Counted from the first letter of the stretch, positions 18,001 to 26,396 are shown. The stretch is DNA of 64,000 bases from an uncultured Psychroflexus sp. (GCA_913062845.1 CAJXVZ010000009.1:1-64000), one strand, 5' to 3'. Notes: generated by a model from the sequence alone, not told the origin. Numbers and translations are program-made.

Positions 18001-18144
18001 ATCAGAAGCTGCAGTCACTTTACCTGTAACAGTTTTTTGTTGCGCGAAAACGTTTGCGAAACTGGAAAAAAATAAAGCAAAAAACACTATCTTTGACAGT
18101 GATAATTTTGCTTGATAAGATCTTTTAAGTTTAATTGTTGTCAT
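15037..18144 (-). CDS. SusC/RagA-family TonB-dependent outer-membrane transporter
   Basis: I start at MTTIKLKRSYQ (1035 residues) rather than nine codons upstream, because the upstream codons overlap the operator at 18170-18188. The order is signal peptide (to FANVFAQ), carboxypeptidase-regulatory-like domain (TVTGKVTAASDGLPLPGV), TonB-box region (EEVVVVGYG), plug (to about 240, with LYVVDGVPVDG and the SVLKDASAGAIYGNRAGNG signature), and a 22-strand barrel ending in IGAQLTF. It imports oligosaccharides captured by SusD using TonB energy. It is the first gene of the five-gene operon and is transcribed divergently from the NUDIX regulator. Confidence 0.97.
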   Translation of the reverse strand: MTTIKLKRSYQAKLSLSKIVFFALFFSSFANVFAQQKTVTGKVTAASDGLPLPGVNVIVKGTERGDVTDMDGFYSISVAPDETLVFNYLGFVDQEILVGDQTIINVSLKDDTEALEEVVVVGYGSVKKDDLTGAVSVVDTEEMQKQATNDVTQMMQGRVAGVSITTDGQPGAAPNVRIRGIATFGLGAGAEPLYVVDGVPVDGIRDINPNDIESVSVLKDASAGAIYGNRAGNGVIIITTKSGSNNKKLTFKLNSYYGVQDVFQDIPVLDRVGYQTINRELINNFNATVVDPANFIPIPLGNDPDSEFFIDDINTDWQEAGYKQGFIQNHNFSASGGSENTKYFMSLDYLDNEGTLVGQGPNYKRYSFRVNTEATFGNLTIGENLFMVRSDENPLFNTATINLPGGRPTLVNDLLQAAPTIPVRDPNRLGGFGGADSVIHQSITLNVPGINTLIDNSTVVNRTNANLYLSFEPIDGLELKSSASYNVTSIENQLFVPEYDLGYFFPNPLAQLQVENVNITRFLIENTANYTKEFGKHNLNVLVGQTYQTDEFRSIRTVGGGLTEPYIFNLGNATDFSVFDNIQESALFSLLGRVNYSYDDKYFFTGNIRYDGSSRFNPDVRFQYFPSLAAAWKIHNEFELPDFINTLKLRAGWGEVGNQEVGNYLYQNTINRGIPYQFSGGPTVVGAAITVPIDENIVWETRRTSSLGIDASLFDGGLDFSAEYYRNTSEDVLVNVPIPLSNIVGQFGSNILTNGGSIRNSGFEFSAIYRQKLGEDFSFEIAPNFYTLKNEILEIANQEFITGTGSRNQIGRSIGEHFGWVYDGIFQTADEVASAPFQAPGTAPGDIRYRDLNEDGIINDDDRTFLGQGMPTYYYGLNITARYKNFDFTVFGQGAGGHVINSNLYRGLMVTSGYTNWHEDILNRWSPTNTNTNVPRVMFGDPNNNQRDSNRPGWLQDGDYFRINTVSLGYTLSDELAKKLYMSNVRFYVTLQNVAVFSEYEGYNPDFQAGILNPGFDFGTFPRPRTTMIGAQLTF

Positions 18145-18169
18145 ATCAAATAAATTAAAAATTAAATAC

Positions 18170-18188
18170 AAGTGTAATTTTTACATTT
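18170..18188 (-). promoter_or_regulatory. NUDIX-regulator operator, site 1 (susC side)
   Basis: AAGTGTAATTTTTACATTT lies 25 bases upstream of the susC start. It is a 7-5-7 inverted repeat that matches the sites at 18236-18254 and 21760-21778 over the full 19 positions apart from three variable ones. Its place close to the susC start suits a repressor site covering the transcription start. Confidence 0.8.
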
Positions 18189-18235
18189 GTAAATAAATAA
18201 CAAATAGTTAACATCTCAAAATTTTTTTTGACTAA

Positions 18236-18254
18236 AAGTGTAATTTTAACATTT
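18236..18254 (+). promoter_or_regulatory. NUDIX-regulator operator, site 2 (regulator side)
   Basis: AAGTGTAATTTTAACATTT is the second copy of the inverted repeat in the divergent intergenic region, 66 bases (about six helical turns) from site 1 centre to centre, and about 40 bases upstream of the regulator's -7 box. The spacing would allow two dimers on the same DNA face or looping; that is inference. Confidence 0.78.
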
Positions 18255-18292
18255 ATTATCAAATTTCGTATAGATTTATTTTATATAAGTAA

Positions 18293-18300
18293 TACTTTTG
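18293..18300 (+). promoter_or_regulatory. -7 element of the NUDIX-regulator promoter
   Basis: TACTTTTG fits the Bacteroidota -7 consensus TAnnTTTG and lies 19 bases before the start codon, implying a very short leader. No clear TTG at -33 was seen. Confidence 0.6.
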
Positions 18301-18319
18301 AAATAAAATATATAGGTAT

Positions 18320-19012
18320 ATGACAGCAGGTTATGAACTAGAAGACAAGGTTTTACTGGCCGTAGATTGTATAATTTTTGGTTTTGATAATGGAGACCTT
18401 AAGGTTTTATTAGTAAAAAGAGATTTTGAACCTGAAAAAGGAAAATGGTCTTTAATTGGTGGTTTTCTTAAAAAAACGGAAACGCTGGATGATGCTGCCA
18501 GAAGAATTTTACACACTTTAACAGGTATGCATGACATATATATGGAACAACTTTATACCTGGAGTGAAGTAGAACGTGATCCTGCAGAACGAACAATTTC
18601 TACATCTTTTTACGCGATTATTGATATCAAGCAACACGATAAAGAGCTCATTGAACATCATAATGCGAAATGGTTCAGCCTTTCTAATGCCCCAAAACTG
18701 ATTTTTGATCATGATCAAATGCTCAATAAAGCTATAATGCGATTAAGGAGAAGAACCTCTATAAGTCCAATTGGTTTTGGACTTCTTCCTGAAAAATTCA
18801 CCATGAAACAGCTTCAGAAATTATATGAAGCCATTCTTGATCGAAAAGTGGATAAAAGAAATTTTATCAACAAAATAAAGTCAATGGATATCCTTGTAAA
18901 GCTTGATGAAAAAGACATGAGCTCTTCTACCAAGGGCTCATATCTTTTTATGTTTGATCAGGAAAAATACGATGCCAAGCAAACCAAGGATTTTTATCTT
19001 AAAATCTCTTAA
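18320..19012 (+). CDS. NUDIX-fold transcriptional regulator (NrtR/AraR-like)
   Basis: The 230-residue protein has an N-terminal NUDIX domain (about 10-145) and a C-terminal winged helix (about 155-230, LPEKFTMKQLQKLYEAILDR) as in the NrtR group. The NUDIX box (GGFLKKTETLDDAARRILHTLTG, given as two parts GGFLKKTE and ARRILHTLTG) keeps the Gly and Arg but has Ile, Thr and Leu where the metal-binding glutamates belong, so it should sense rather than hydrolyse a ligand. In Bacteroides a relative, AraR, controls arabinose use. Here the gene is divergent from susC, converges with fsa leaving 3 bases, and its likely operator also precedes tkt, pointing to a sugar or pentose-derived effector. Confidence 0.88.
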   Translation: MTAGYELEDKVLLAVDCIIFGFDNGDLKVLLVKRDFEPEKGKWSLIGGFLKKTETLDDAARRILHTLTGMHDIYMEQLYTWSEVERDPAERTISTSFYAIIDIKQHDKELIEHHNAKWFSLSNAPKLIFDHDQMLNKAIMRLRRRTSISPIGFGLLPEKFTMKQLQKLYEAILDRKVDKRNFINKIKSMDILVKLDEKDMSSSTKGSYLFMFDQEKYDAKQTKDFYLKIS

Positions 19013-19015
19013 ACC

Positions 19016-19672
19016 TTACTTGTTACCTTTTTGATAATCCTGTAAAAACTTTTCTAAACCGATATCTGTTAAAGGATGTTTTAGTAAACCTGTTATGGAC
19101 GACAAAGGTCCTGTCATAACATCTGCACCAAGTTTAGCACAATCTATCACGTGCATGGTATGACGGATAGACGCAGCCAAAATTTCGGTATCAAAAGCAT
19201 AGTTATCATATATTAATCTGATTTCTTCAATGAGGTTCAGACCATCGGTAGATATATCATCTAACCTTCCTAAAAACGGAGAGACATAAGTTGCTCCTGC
19301 TTTGGCTGCCAATAATGCCTGTCCGGCAGAAAAGACTAAAGTTACATTTGTTCTGATGCCTTTATCCGTAAAATATTTACAAGCTTTAACGCCGTCTTTG
19401 ATCATTGGTAACTTTACCACAATTTGCTCGTGCAAATCTGCCAAGGCTTCTCCTTCCTTGACCATGCCATCAAAATCGGTTGAGATGACTTCAGCACTCA
19501 CATCGCCATCAACTATTTCACAAATTTTGACATAATGTGCCAAAATATTATCCTGTCCTGTGATTCCTTCTTTAGCCATCAAAGACGGGTTTGTGGTTAC
19601 ACCGTCAAGTATCCCTAATTCCTGAGCTTCTCTGATCTGGTCTAAATTTGCAGTATCTATAAAAAATTTCAT
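19016..19672 (-). CDS. fsa: Transaldolase / fructose-6-phosphate aldolase (FSA/TalC subfamily)
   Basis: At 218 residues this is the short, single-domain form of transaldolase. It begins [10 protein letters not shown], carries the Schiff-base lysine in IVVKLPM (Lys87), and has the [10 protein letters not shown] and TGPLSSI segments of the family. Members either transfer dihydroxyacetone units in the pentose phosphate pathway or act as fructose-6-phosphate aldolases; sequence alone does not separate these here, although pairing with tkt favours transaldolase activity. It starts 4 bases after the tkt stop, so the two form an operon, and its 3' end meets that of the NUDIX regulator. Confidence 0.92.
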   Translation of the reverse strand: MKFFIDTANLDQIREAQELGILDGVTTNPSLMAKEGITGQDNILAHYVKICEIVDGDVSAEVISTDFDGMVKEGEALADLHEQIVVKLPMIKDGVKACKYFTDKGIRTNVTLVFSAGQALLAAKAGATYVSPFLGRLDDISTDGLNLIEEIRLIYDNYAFDTEILAASIRHTMHVIDCAKLGADVMTGPLSSITGLLKHPLTDIGLEKFLQDYQKGNK

Positions 19673-19676
19673 GATC

Positions 19677-21710
19677 TTATTTCTTTAATTGTTCTTTTAC
19701 TTGATTAAATACGTTTTGACCTGTAAAGCCAAATTTTTCATCTAAAACCTTAGCAGGTGCAGAATAGCCAAAATGTTCTAAACCAAAAACCTTTCCGTGA
19801 GGTCCAACCAAACTTTCAAGATTAACAGGCAGACCGGCCGTGAGTCCAAATGTTTTAACTCCTTCGGGAATAACTTCTTTTTGATAAGCATCTGTCTGTT
19901 GTCTGAAAACACCTTCTGATGGCACAGAAACCACTTTGACTTTTAAATCTAATTCTTTTTCCAATAGCTTAGCGCCTTCAATCAGTGTTGATACTTCTGA
20001 GCCGTTAGCAATCAAAACCACATCAGGATCATTGGCGTCTTTTACCACATAGCCTCCTTTTTCTGTATTCAACGCATCTTTGTATCGGGAAGACGACGAA
20101 GCCGGAAGATCCTGTATATTTTGTCTGGATAAAATTAATCCTGAGGGCGTGCTTGTATTGTCTAATGCCATCTTCCAGGCCACAGCTGTTTCTGCTGAAT
20201 CTGCCGGTCTCAAGGCTAAAAAGCCTGGTTTTCCGCTGTGGTTCTTAAGTTTTTCTAAAAGCCTGAGTTGAGCTTCCTGTTCAACAGGTTGGTGTGTCGG
20301 ACCATCTTCTCCAACTCTGAAGGCATCGTGAGTCCACACATACTTTACCGGTAATTCCTGAATTGCACTCAATCTAATGGCTGGTTTCATATAATCTGAA
20401 AAGACAAAGAAAGTTGCTACAACCGGAATCACACCGCCATGTAATGCCATACCATTTGCAAGGGCGGCCATGGTAAGTTCAGCTACACCGGATTGGAGAA
20501 AAGCACCTGAAAAATCGCCTTTTTTCATGACCTGAGTATGTTTTAAAAACCCATCTGTTTTATCGCTGTTGGATAAGTCTGCAGAAGAGACGATCATATT
20601 TTCAAGGTTCTGCGCCAAATAGCCTAGAACAGCAGATGATGATGCTCTGGTGGCTAAATTGGGTTTGAATTCTATCGATTCAAAATCCAATTCCGGTATT
20701 TGACCGGATAAAAATCCTTCAAGCTTTTCTGCTAACTGAGCATGATCTTTTTTCCAGGTTTCATATTCCGCCTTTTTTTGAGCAGCCTTGTCCTTTTTAT
20801 TAGTGATGATATCATTGTAATACGTTTTTACCTCTTTAAATTTTTCAAAAGGGTCGTTAAGATCTGCGCCCAGGTTTTTTAGGGTCTTTTCATAATCTGC
20901 GCCGGTTTGACCAATGGGTTTACCATGTAATTCACAATGCCCTTCGTACGGGTTACCATCTTTATCAACACATCCTTTGCCCATGACGGTTCTGCCTATG
21001 ATCAGTGTTGGGCGCTCAGTTTCTGCATTGGCCTCTTTCAATGCCTGTCTGATCTGCTCGTGATCGTGTCCGTCTATGGTCAGCACATTCCATCCCCATG
21101 CTTCGTATTTCATGGCCGTATTTTCACTAGTCACTTCATCGGTCATACTGGATAACTGAACGTCATTGGAGTCATAAAACATAATAAAATTATTCAATCC
21201 CAGATGTCCTGCAATTCGTCCTGCGCCTTGCGAAATTTCTTCCTGAATGCCACCGTCTGAAATAAACCCATAGATCTTGTGATTCATCCAATTGCCAAAC
21301 TTTGATTGTAAGAACTTTGCTGCAATGGCTGCGCCAACACCCATAACGTGTCCCTGACCTAACGGACCTGATGTATTTTCAACACCTCGGGCTACATCAA
21401 CTTCCGGGTGACCTGGGGTTACCGAACCCCATTGTCTGAAATTTCGGATATCATCTTTACTATAATTTCCTAATAAATAATATTGTGAATAAAGTAATGT
21501 CGATAAGTGTCCCGCATCCATAAAAAAACGGTCTCTGAAGGGCCATTGCATATCGCTAGGGTCATAATTTAAAAATTCTGAATAAAGAATGTGCATAAAA
21601 TCTGCACCACCCATCGGACCACCAGGGTGACCTGAATTAGCTTTTTCTACCATGGCTATGCATAGTGCTCGTATATTGTCAATTGATTTTTGATCTAAGG
21701 CTTTACTCAT
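19677..21710 (-). CDS. tkt: Transketolase
   Basis: I start at [10 protein letters not shown] (677 residues), since the 17 codons upstream are not typical of the family and the longer start would overlap the operator. The thiamine-diphosphate domain contains [12 protein letters not shown], the GDG-like motif region (ISDGGIQEE), a pyrimidine domain with [15 protein letters not shown]-type residues ([14 protein letters not shown]) and a C-terminal domain. Transketolase moves two-carbon units between pentose and hexose phosphates in the cytoplasm. The promoter carries both a consensus -7/-33 pair and the NUDIX operator, linking it with the glycan operon. Confidence 0.97.
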   Translation of the reverse strand: MSKALDQKSIDNIRALCIAMVEKANSGHPGGPMGGADFMHILYSEFLNYDPSDMQWPFRDRFFMDAGHLSTLLYSQYYLLGNYSKDDIRNFRQWGSVTPGHPEVDVARGVENTSGPLGQGHVMGVGAAIAAKFLQSKFGNWMNHKIYGFISDGGIQEEISQGAGRIAGHLGLNNFIMFYDSNDVQLSSMTDEVTSENTAMKYEAWGWNVLTIDGHDHEQIRQALKEANAETERPTLIIGRTVMGKGCVDKDGNPYEGHCELHGKPIGQTGADYEKTLKNLGADLNDPFEKFKEVKTYYNDIITNKKDKAAQKKAEYETWKKDHAQLAEKLEGFLSGQIPELDFESIEFKPNLATRASSSAVLGYLAQNLENMIVSSADLSNSDKTDGFLKHTQVMKKGDFSGAFLQSGVAELTMAALANGMALHGGVIPVVATFFVFSDYMKPAIRLSAIQELPVKYVWTHDAFRVGEDGPTHQPVEQEAQLRLLEKLKNHSGKPGFLALRPADSAETAVAWKMALDNTSTPSGLILSRQNIQDLPASSSSRYKDALNTEKGGYVVKDANDPDVVLIANGSEVSTLIEGAKLLEKELDLKVKVVSVPSEGVFRQQTDAYQKEVIPEGVKTFGLTAGLPVNLESLVGPHGKVFGLEHFGYSAPAKVLDEKFGFTGQNVFNQVKEQLKK

Positions 21711-21759
21711 AATGATAAAATTTAATGGTATAAAGTACTTGCAAACAACAAATTGAAAC

Positions 21760-21778
21760 AAGTGTATTTTTTACACTT
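21760..21778 (-). promoter_or_regulatory. NUDIX-regulator operator, site 3 (tkt promoter)
   Basis: AAGTGTATTTTTTACACTT is the most symmetrical of the three copies: both 7-base arms are exact reverse complements (AAGTGTA/TACACTT). It starts one base downstream of the tkt -7 box, so a bound regulator would cover the transcription start and repress. Confidence 0.82.
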
Positions 21779-21779
21779 A

Positions 21780-21811
21780 CAAATGTATGTAAAATAATTT
21801 TGTTATCGCAA
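21780..21811 (-). promoter_or_regulatory. tkt-fsa promoter
   Basis: On the minus strand TACATTTG (21780-21787) matches TAnnTTTG, and TTG (21809-21811) lies 21 bases upstream, within the range known for Flavobacterium housekeeping promoters (TTG, about 17-23 bases, TAnnTTTG). Confidence 0.72.
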
Positions 21812-21853
21812 ACTTCATTCAACTTAGTTTTTAAACTGTTTTGTAGTCTTAGA

Positions 21854-23074
21854 TCAGAATAATGTATAGCCTAAGATCATAGAAAGCATGGAATAATCTG
21901 ATGACCAGTTTATGCTTTGCGAAATAGAGTTTGAATTTGTTCGATAGCGGAATTCAACACTGTATTTATCATTTTGTTTAAAACCTATACCCAAACCAAT
22001 TGCGTTGCTGGAATCTCTTTCAAAATTATTTATTACTGAACCATCATTCCTAAGAATTTCTATGGTCGAATCTAATGTAAAATCTAAAATATAGGATACA
22101 TTAAAAAATAACTTAGAATTATCGTTTAGGAAAAGGTAGTGCCTTGCTTTGATTGGAACTTCTAATGATGTATATTCAGCAGAAGATAAGATTTCACCTC
22201 CGCTGAAAATTATTGAATTTTGTCTGCTCTCATTCGAATAAAACTGTAAAGTAGGTTCTACGGCAAAAGCCCATTTATTTTTATTGAATGGTAATAAAAT
22301 TTCCAGTTCTGCACCAAGGCCATAGCTCAGATTACTTCCAAAATCTATGTCAACCGTAGGAAAAGTACTTCTGCTGATTTCAAGCGTATTAAAGTTTAAT
22401 CTGGGTCTTATACTTAAATTAATCAGGTCTCTTTTTTCTCTATACTCATAAATATTGTAAGATTGATTTTTACAATCGCTGTATTGTTTGAATATTCTCA
22501 ACAAATCTCCCTGAGAATAATCTAAATCTTTTAAAGTATCTTCAGATATAGACTCACATTTTAGGGCATTTAGTAATTGTTGTCTAAATCTATTGTTTTC
22601 AGCAATTTTAGTTGGTGTTTGTTTATACTGTTTGTAAACCAACTGACTTATATCTGTATCCCGGGTTTTAAAAAAGAATCTACTCAAATTAAAATCATGG
22701 TAATAATAAAGGTTGGCTTCTCCTTCCAACAACACCTTTAGAAACAGTTTTTCTTTGTTGAAGGATGCCACTCTGGTTTGGCTCAATTTATCAATCCTGT
22801 CACTGGATCTGTCAATTTCAACAGTAGCTGAAATAAATTTGATGCTTTGGCCAATTCCAAAGGCTTTTAGATCATCTACACTTGCAACCATAACCTCTGA
22901 TTGCTCTGAAAGTTTATAATCGATTTTATCTGGATTGCTTTCCCAGTCTACATTTCTAATCAGGCATTCTGTTTTTTGCCCTTCATTATCGATGATATAG
23001 CCTTTTTCAAAATTAATTTGAGCCTGAACTGAGAAAAAAAACAACGAGAAAAGGAATGTAATATAAACTTTCAT
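21854..23074 (-). CDS. Predicted outer-membrane beta-barrel protein of unknown function
   Basis: The 406-residue protein has a signal peptide (LFSLFFFSVQAQ). An N-terminal beta-rich domain (about 20-150) opens with GYIIDNEGQKTECLIRNVDW, a pattern common in Flavobacteriia (a sentence-like 'G-Y-I-x-x-x-G-x-x-x-x-G/C-x-I' start). A helical connector precedes a C-terminal half of alternating hydrophobic strands ending in YTLF, as in outer-membrane barrels. I do not recognise a specific function. It stands alone between tkt and rnr, on the same strand, with about 90-110 bases on each side. Confidence 0.65.
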   Translation of the reverse strand: MKVYITFLFSLFFFSVQAQINFEKGYIIDNEGQKTECLIRNVDWESNPDKIDYKLSEQSEVMVASVDDLKAFGIGQSIKFISATVEIDRSSDRIDKLSQTRVASFNKEKLFLKVLLEGEANLYYYHDFNLSRFFFKTRDTDISQLVYKQYKQTPTKIAENNRFRQQLLNALKCESISEDTLKDLDYSQGDLLRIFKQYSDCKNQSYNIYEYREKRDLINLSIRPRLNFNTLEISRSTFPTVDIDFGSNLSYGLGAELEILLPFNKNKWAFAVEPTLQFYSNESRQNSIIFSGGEILSSAEYTSLEVPIKARHYLFLNDNSKLFFNVSYILDFTLDSTIEILRNDGSVINNFERDSSNAIGLGIGFKQNDKYSVEFRYRTNSNSISQSINWSSDYSMLSMILGYTLF

Positions 23075-23182
23075 GAGATAATGAAATTATAATAAACGGA
23101 CAAATAAAGGAATTTTATTTTTATGGAGAACAGAAAAATCAGTGACATTCTTACTCAATTGAACTATAAAACAAATAGTTTA

Positions 23183-25402
23183 TCAAACCACCTCAAAATC
23201 AAGATTCCGTTTGATCAGGTCAGCTTTTTTGACCCTGACCTCAATTTCGTCACCTAGCCGGTAAGATTGTCCTGTTTTTTTACCAACCACTTCATAGTTA
23301 TCGGCATCAAAAATATAATAATCACCGGGCAGGTCTCTTAGCCTTATCATACCTTCACATTTATTTTCAATCAATTCTACAAACATGCCGAAATCAGTAA
23401 CCCCTGAAATGACACCTGTAAAGATCTCACCTTCGTGTTTTTGCATGAATTTCACCTGCATAAATTTGATGGAATCGCGTTCAGCATTGGTGGCCAGATT
23501 TTCCATGGCACTGCAGTGTTTACATTTTTCTTCATAAACGGTGGCGTTTTCACTGGGTTTACCGTCCAGATAATGTTGTAACAGACGATGCGCCATGACA
23601 TCCGGATACCTTCTTATAGGTGAAGTAAAATGTGAGTAATAAGGAAAAGCCAAACCGTAATGTCCTATATTTTGAGTGGAATAATAAGCCTTACTCATGG
23701 TTCTGATGGCTAGTGTATCCACTAAATTTTGTTCGTTTTTGCCTTCAACATCTTTCAGAAGTTTGTTCAGAGACTGACTTAGTGTTTTTTGTGATTTAAA
23801 GTTCAATTGGTATCCAAATTTACCAATGATATTATCTAATGCCTGAAGCCGGTCTTCGCTGGGCTCATCGTGACATCTGTAAACGAAGGTCTTAGGTGTT
23901 GATTTATTTTTACCTTGCTTACCTATAAATTCTGATACCTTTTTGTTAGCTAAAAGCATAAATTCTTCAATCAGTTTATTGGCATCTTTTGAAGTTTTAA
24001 AATAAACCCCTTCAGGTTCATTATCTTCGGCAAGTTTAAAATTCACTTCAATTTTATCAAAGGAAATGGCACCATTCTTAAAGCGCTTGGCTCGCATCTT
24101 TTTTGCAAGATTATCCAGCTTAAGAATAGCCTCTTTCAGCTCTGTTTTGACCTGATAGGTTTTTTGAGTTAACGATACACTTTCGTCAATGGTATTGTCT
24201 TCGGTATCTATGACATATTGTGCTTCTTCATAAGCCATTCGATAATCTGAATGTATCACTGTTCGCCCAAACCATTGATTGATGATCTTTGCATTTTTGT
24301 CCAAAGTAAAAACAGCAGAGAAAGTAAGCTTGTCTTCATTAGGATTAAGAGAACAGGCATCATTTGAAAGAACCTCTGGTAACATGGGCACCACACGATC
24401 TACAAGATATATCGAAGTAGCTCTGGAATAGGCTTCTTCATCTAAAATACTGTCCTTTTCCAGATAATGTGATACGTCTGCTATATGAATACCAACTTCA
24501 TAAAAGCCATTATCTAAAACCTTAAAGCTCAAAGCATCATCAAAGTCTTTAGCAGAAGCCGGATCTATAGTAAAGGTTAGATCGGAACGCATATCCCTTC
24601 GGGCTTTGATGTCTTTTGGAGTGATATCGGTATCTATATTATTGGCAAAATCCTCAACTTCTTTAGGAAATTTTTCAGGCAAATCATATTGTGCTAAAAT
24701 GGCATGCATTTCTGTATTGTGCTCACCCGGAGTTCCTAAAACTTCAATAACCTTTCCATTAGGAGAATCTTTACCGGATTGCCATTTGGTCATTTCTATC
24801 AGAACCAATTCACCGTTTTTAGCGCCATTTATGTCGGATTTGTCTATAAAAAAATCGGTATACATTTTAGGATCCTGTATGACCACAAAGGCAAACCTTT
24901 GATCTATTTCGATTTTACCGACGAATTTGGTCTTATTTCGTTTAAGTATTTTAGTGACCTCGCCCTTTGATTTTCGGCCATGAGGTTTTAAATCTTCAAC
25001 ATAAACTTCAACAATATCTTTATGAAAAGCGGTATTCAGGTGCTTTTGAGGAATAAAAATATCGGTATGTAGATCTTCTACGATTACATATGCATCGCCC
25101 TGATTGGTCATATCAATTTCACCTGAGAAAACATTGGAAATGTCATTAAATTGAAATGCACCGGACTTATGCTGAATGAGCTTCTTTTTTTTGGTGAGGT
25201 CTCCTAATGTCCTGATAACTTTATTCCGCTCCTTTTGGTCTGCTCTCGGCTTAAGGAGATCTTTTTCTTCAAGTTTCTTTACAACCTGAGGGAAAGTGAA
25301 ACTATGATTTGGTTTTTTCCTCAGTATGTTTAGTATATGGTGTGAAAATTTTTGAGAAGTCTTTGTAGAATTACTTTTACGTTTGTGTTTGTGTTTTGAC
25401 AT
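23183..25402 (-). CDS. rnr: Ribonuclease R
   Basis: The protein has 739 residues. A basic N-terminus and winged-helix segment (about 18-90) precede two cold-shock domains (about 90-235), the RNB exonuclease domain (about 265-600, with the metal-binding DPASAKDFDDAL) and a C-terminal S1 domain (about 650-735, GVISGVTDFGMFVELIE). RNase R degrades structured RNA 3' to 5' and helps rRNA and mRNA turnover. It is monocistronic as far as seen. Confidence 0.96.
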   Translation of the reverse strand: MSKHKHKRKSNSTKTSQKFSHHILNILRKKPNHSFTFPQVVKKLEEKDLLKPRADQKERNKVIRTLGDLTKKKKLIQHKSGAFQFNDISNVFSGEIDMTNQGDAYVIVEDLHTDIFIPQKHLNTAFHKDIVEVYVEDLKPHGRKSKGEVTKILKRNKTKFVGKIEIDQRFAFVVIQDPKMYTDFFIDKSDINGAKNGELVLIEMTKWQSGKDSPNGKVIEVLGTPGEHNTEMHAILAQYDLPEKFPKEVEDFANNIDTDITPKDIKARRDMRSDLTFTIDPASAKDFDDALSFKVLDNGFYEVGIHIADVSHYLEKDSILDEEAYSRATSIYLVDRVVPMLPEVLSNDACSLNPNEDKLTFSAVFTLDKNAKIINQWFGRTVIHSDYRMAYEEAQYVIDTEDNTIDESVSLTQKTYQVKTELKEAILKLDNLAKKMRAKRFKNGAISFDKIEVNFKLAEDNEPEGVYFKTSKDANKLIEEFMLLANKKVSEFIGKQGKNKSTPKTFVYRCHDEPSEDRLQALDNIIGKFGYQLNFKSQKTLSQSLNKLLKDVEGKNEQNLVDTLAIRTMSKAYYSTQNIGHYGLAFPYYSHFTSPIRRYPDVMAHRLLQHYLDGKPSENATVYEEKCKHCSAMENLATNAERDSIKFMQVKFMQKHEGEIFTGVISGVTDFGMFVELIENKCEGMIRLRDLPGDYYIFDADNYEVVGKKTGQSYRLGDEIEVRVKKADLIKRNLDFEVV

Positions 25403-25584
25403 ATAATATTAAAATCAGTCAAATTTAAGCTTTATAACTTGATTATGATGATTTTATCATGCAATTATTTTGTTAAGTCCATATCTTAAACCATTAAAAA
25501 TATAACATATAGATAACGTTAATTAACACTATTGATTTTATTTATACTTAATTTATTGTTAAATTTGATTTTAACTCTTTCCTA

Positions 25585-25689
25585 ATGTCTAAGGCAGTCA
25601 AAATATTTTTATGGTTTCTACTCATTTTTATTGTAGGTGTGCTTAGTATGTGGCTGTATATCAGATTTATCCTCGAAAAGACCCTTTAA
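25585..25689 (+). CDS. Small single-pass membrane peptide (34 residues)
   Basis: The 34-codon frame starts MSKAVKIFLW and has one hydrophobic helix of about 22 residues flanked by basic and acidic ends. It is preceded by a perfect -7 box TAAATTTG (25560-25567), 17 bases before the ATG, and a TTG 25 bases further up, which argues that it is expressed. I do not recognise a family. It could be a regulatory or accessory membrane peptide. Confidence is moderate because short open frames arise by chance. Confidence 0.5.
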   Translation: MSKAVKIFLWFLLIFIVGVLSMWLYIRFILEKTL

Positions 25690-25915
25690 TTTTTTTCCTT
25701 TAAATTTTATAAGCTCTGGTCATATGGGCTTCAATCGATTTTGGGTAAATATTTAAATACAACTTTACTATTCCGCAGAATTAATAAACCTGAATAAAAC
25801 AAAAAACAAGGCGATCCGGATGCCTATTCACCGGCAACTCAAAAAACGATAACAACGCCAGGGGTTTATAAAGTGATTGTTTATCAGTGGTAATACTGAT
25901 TTTTAAAATTTAGAA

Positions 25916-25963
25916 CTCACAGGCTTCACTTCGGCTACCCTCAGTGATCGTGAAACCTGTGAG
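25916..25963. repeat. Long inverted repeat in the rnr-DUF2007 intergenic region
   Basis: CTCACAGGCTTCAC (25916-25929) and GTGAAACCTGTGAG (25950-25963) pair over 13 of 14 positions with a 20-base loop, followed by a T-rich tract. It could be an intrinsic terminator of an upstream transcript or a copy of a dispersed intergenic repeat. The rest of 25690-26015 shows nothing else I can name. Confidence 0.55.
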
Positions 25964-26015
25964 ATCTTTTTTATTTATATCAATTTATTTCCTAAATTGG
26001 AAGAAAAATTCTGTC

Positions 26016-26261
26016 TTGCAAAATTACATCACCATAGCGCGTTATACCTACACTTACGAGTATGCTATTCTTAAGCTATTATTGGATAAAGCTCATATAC
26101 GCTGTTTCTTTAAAAATGAACAGTTTGCCAGCATTATGCCCATGAGCGCTATTGGTAATAATGGGATTTTGCTTCAGGTTCATGAAGCGGACAAAGAAGA
26201 AGCTATCAAAATTTTAGAAGAGTTCAATGCTTCGGATTCACCTTTGAGCCTGGTTAAATAA
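26016..26261 (+). CDS. DUF2007-family small protein
   Basis: The conserved part, NYITIARYTYTYEYAILKLLL through the C-terminus (VHEADKEEAIKILEEF), resembles DUF2007 proteins, which have a ferredoxin-like fold related to signal-transducing PII-like domains and no settled role. The start is uncertain: an ATG at 25944 adds 24 residues not typical of the family and overlaps the inverted repeat, so I prefer the TTG at 26016, directly before QNYITIARY. Confidence 0.7.
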   Translation: MQNYITIARYTYTYEYAILKLLLDKAHIRCFFKNEQFASIMPMSAIGNNGILLQVHEADKEEAIKILEEFNASDSPLSLVK

Positions 26262-26279
26262 AAAATTTTAAATCATATC

Positions 26280-26396
26280 TTACTTATAATTCTTCTTTGT
26301 CATCTTATAAATCAGATAGGCAAATCCTAAAAGGAAATGGAAGATAATAATTCCTGCAACGATATAAATTGTAGTATTTGAAAAAATGACTGTCAT
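26280..26396 (-). CDS. Small single-pass membrane peptide (38 residues)
   Basis: The frame encodes 38 residues starting MTVIFSNTTIY, with one long hydrophobic stretch (about 9-30) and a lysine-rich end (KMTKKNYK), so N-out/C-in insertion is likely. A perfect -7 box TAAGTTTG lies upstream on the minus strand (26422-26429). It converges with the DUF2007 gene. Function is unknown. Confidence 0.5.
   Translation of the reverse strand: MTVIFSNTTIYIVAGIIIFHFLLGFAYLIYKMTKKNYK

Noticed and set aside
18189-18235. A -7/-33 promoter for susC between the two operators
   Set aside because: TATTTG-like words exist, but none gives TAnnTTTG with a suitable TTG, so I do not assign the promoter.
25944-26015. 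Upstream ATG extension of the DUF2007 gene
   Set aside because: The 24 extra residues overlap an inverted repeat and do not look like the family start.
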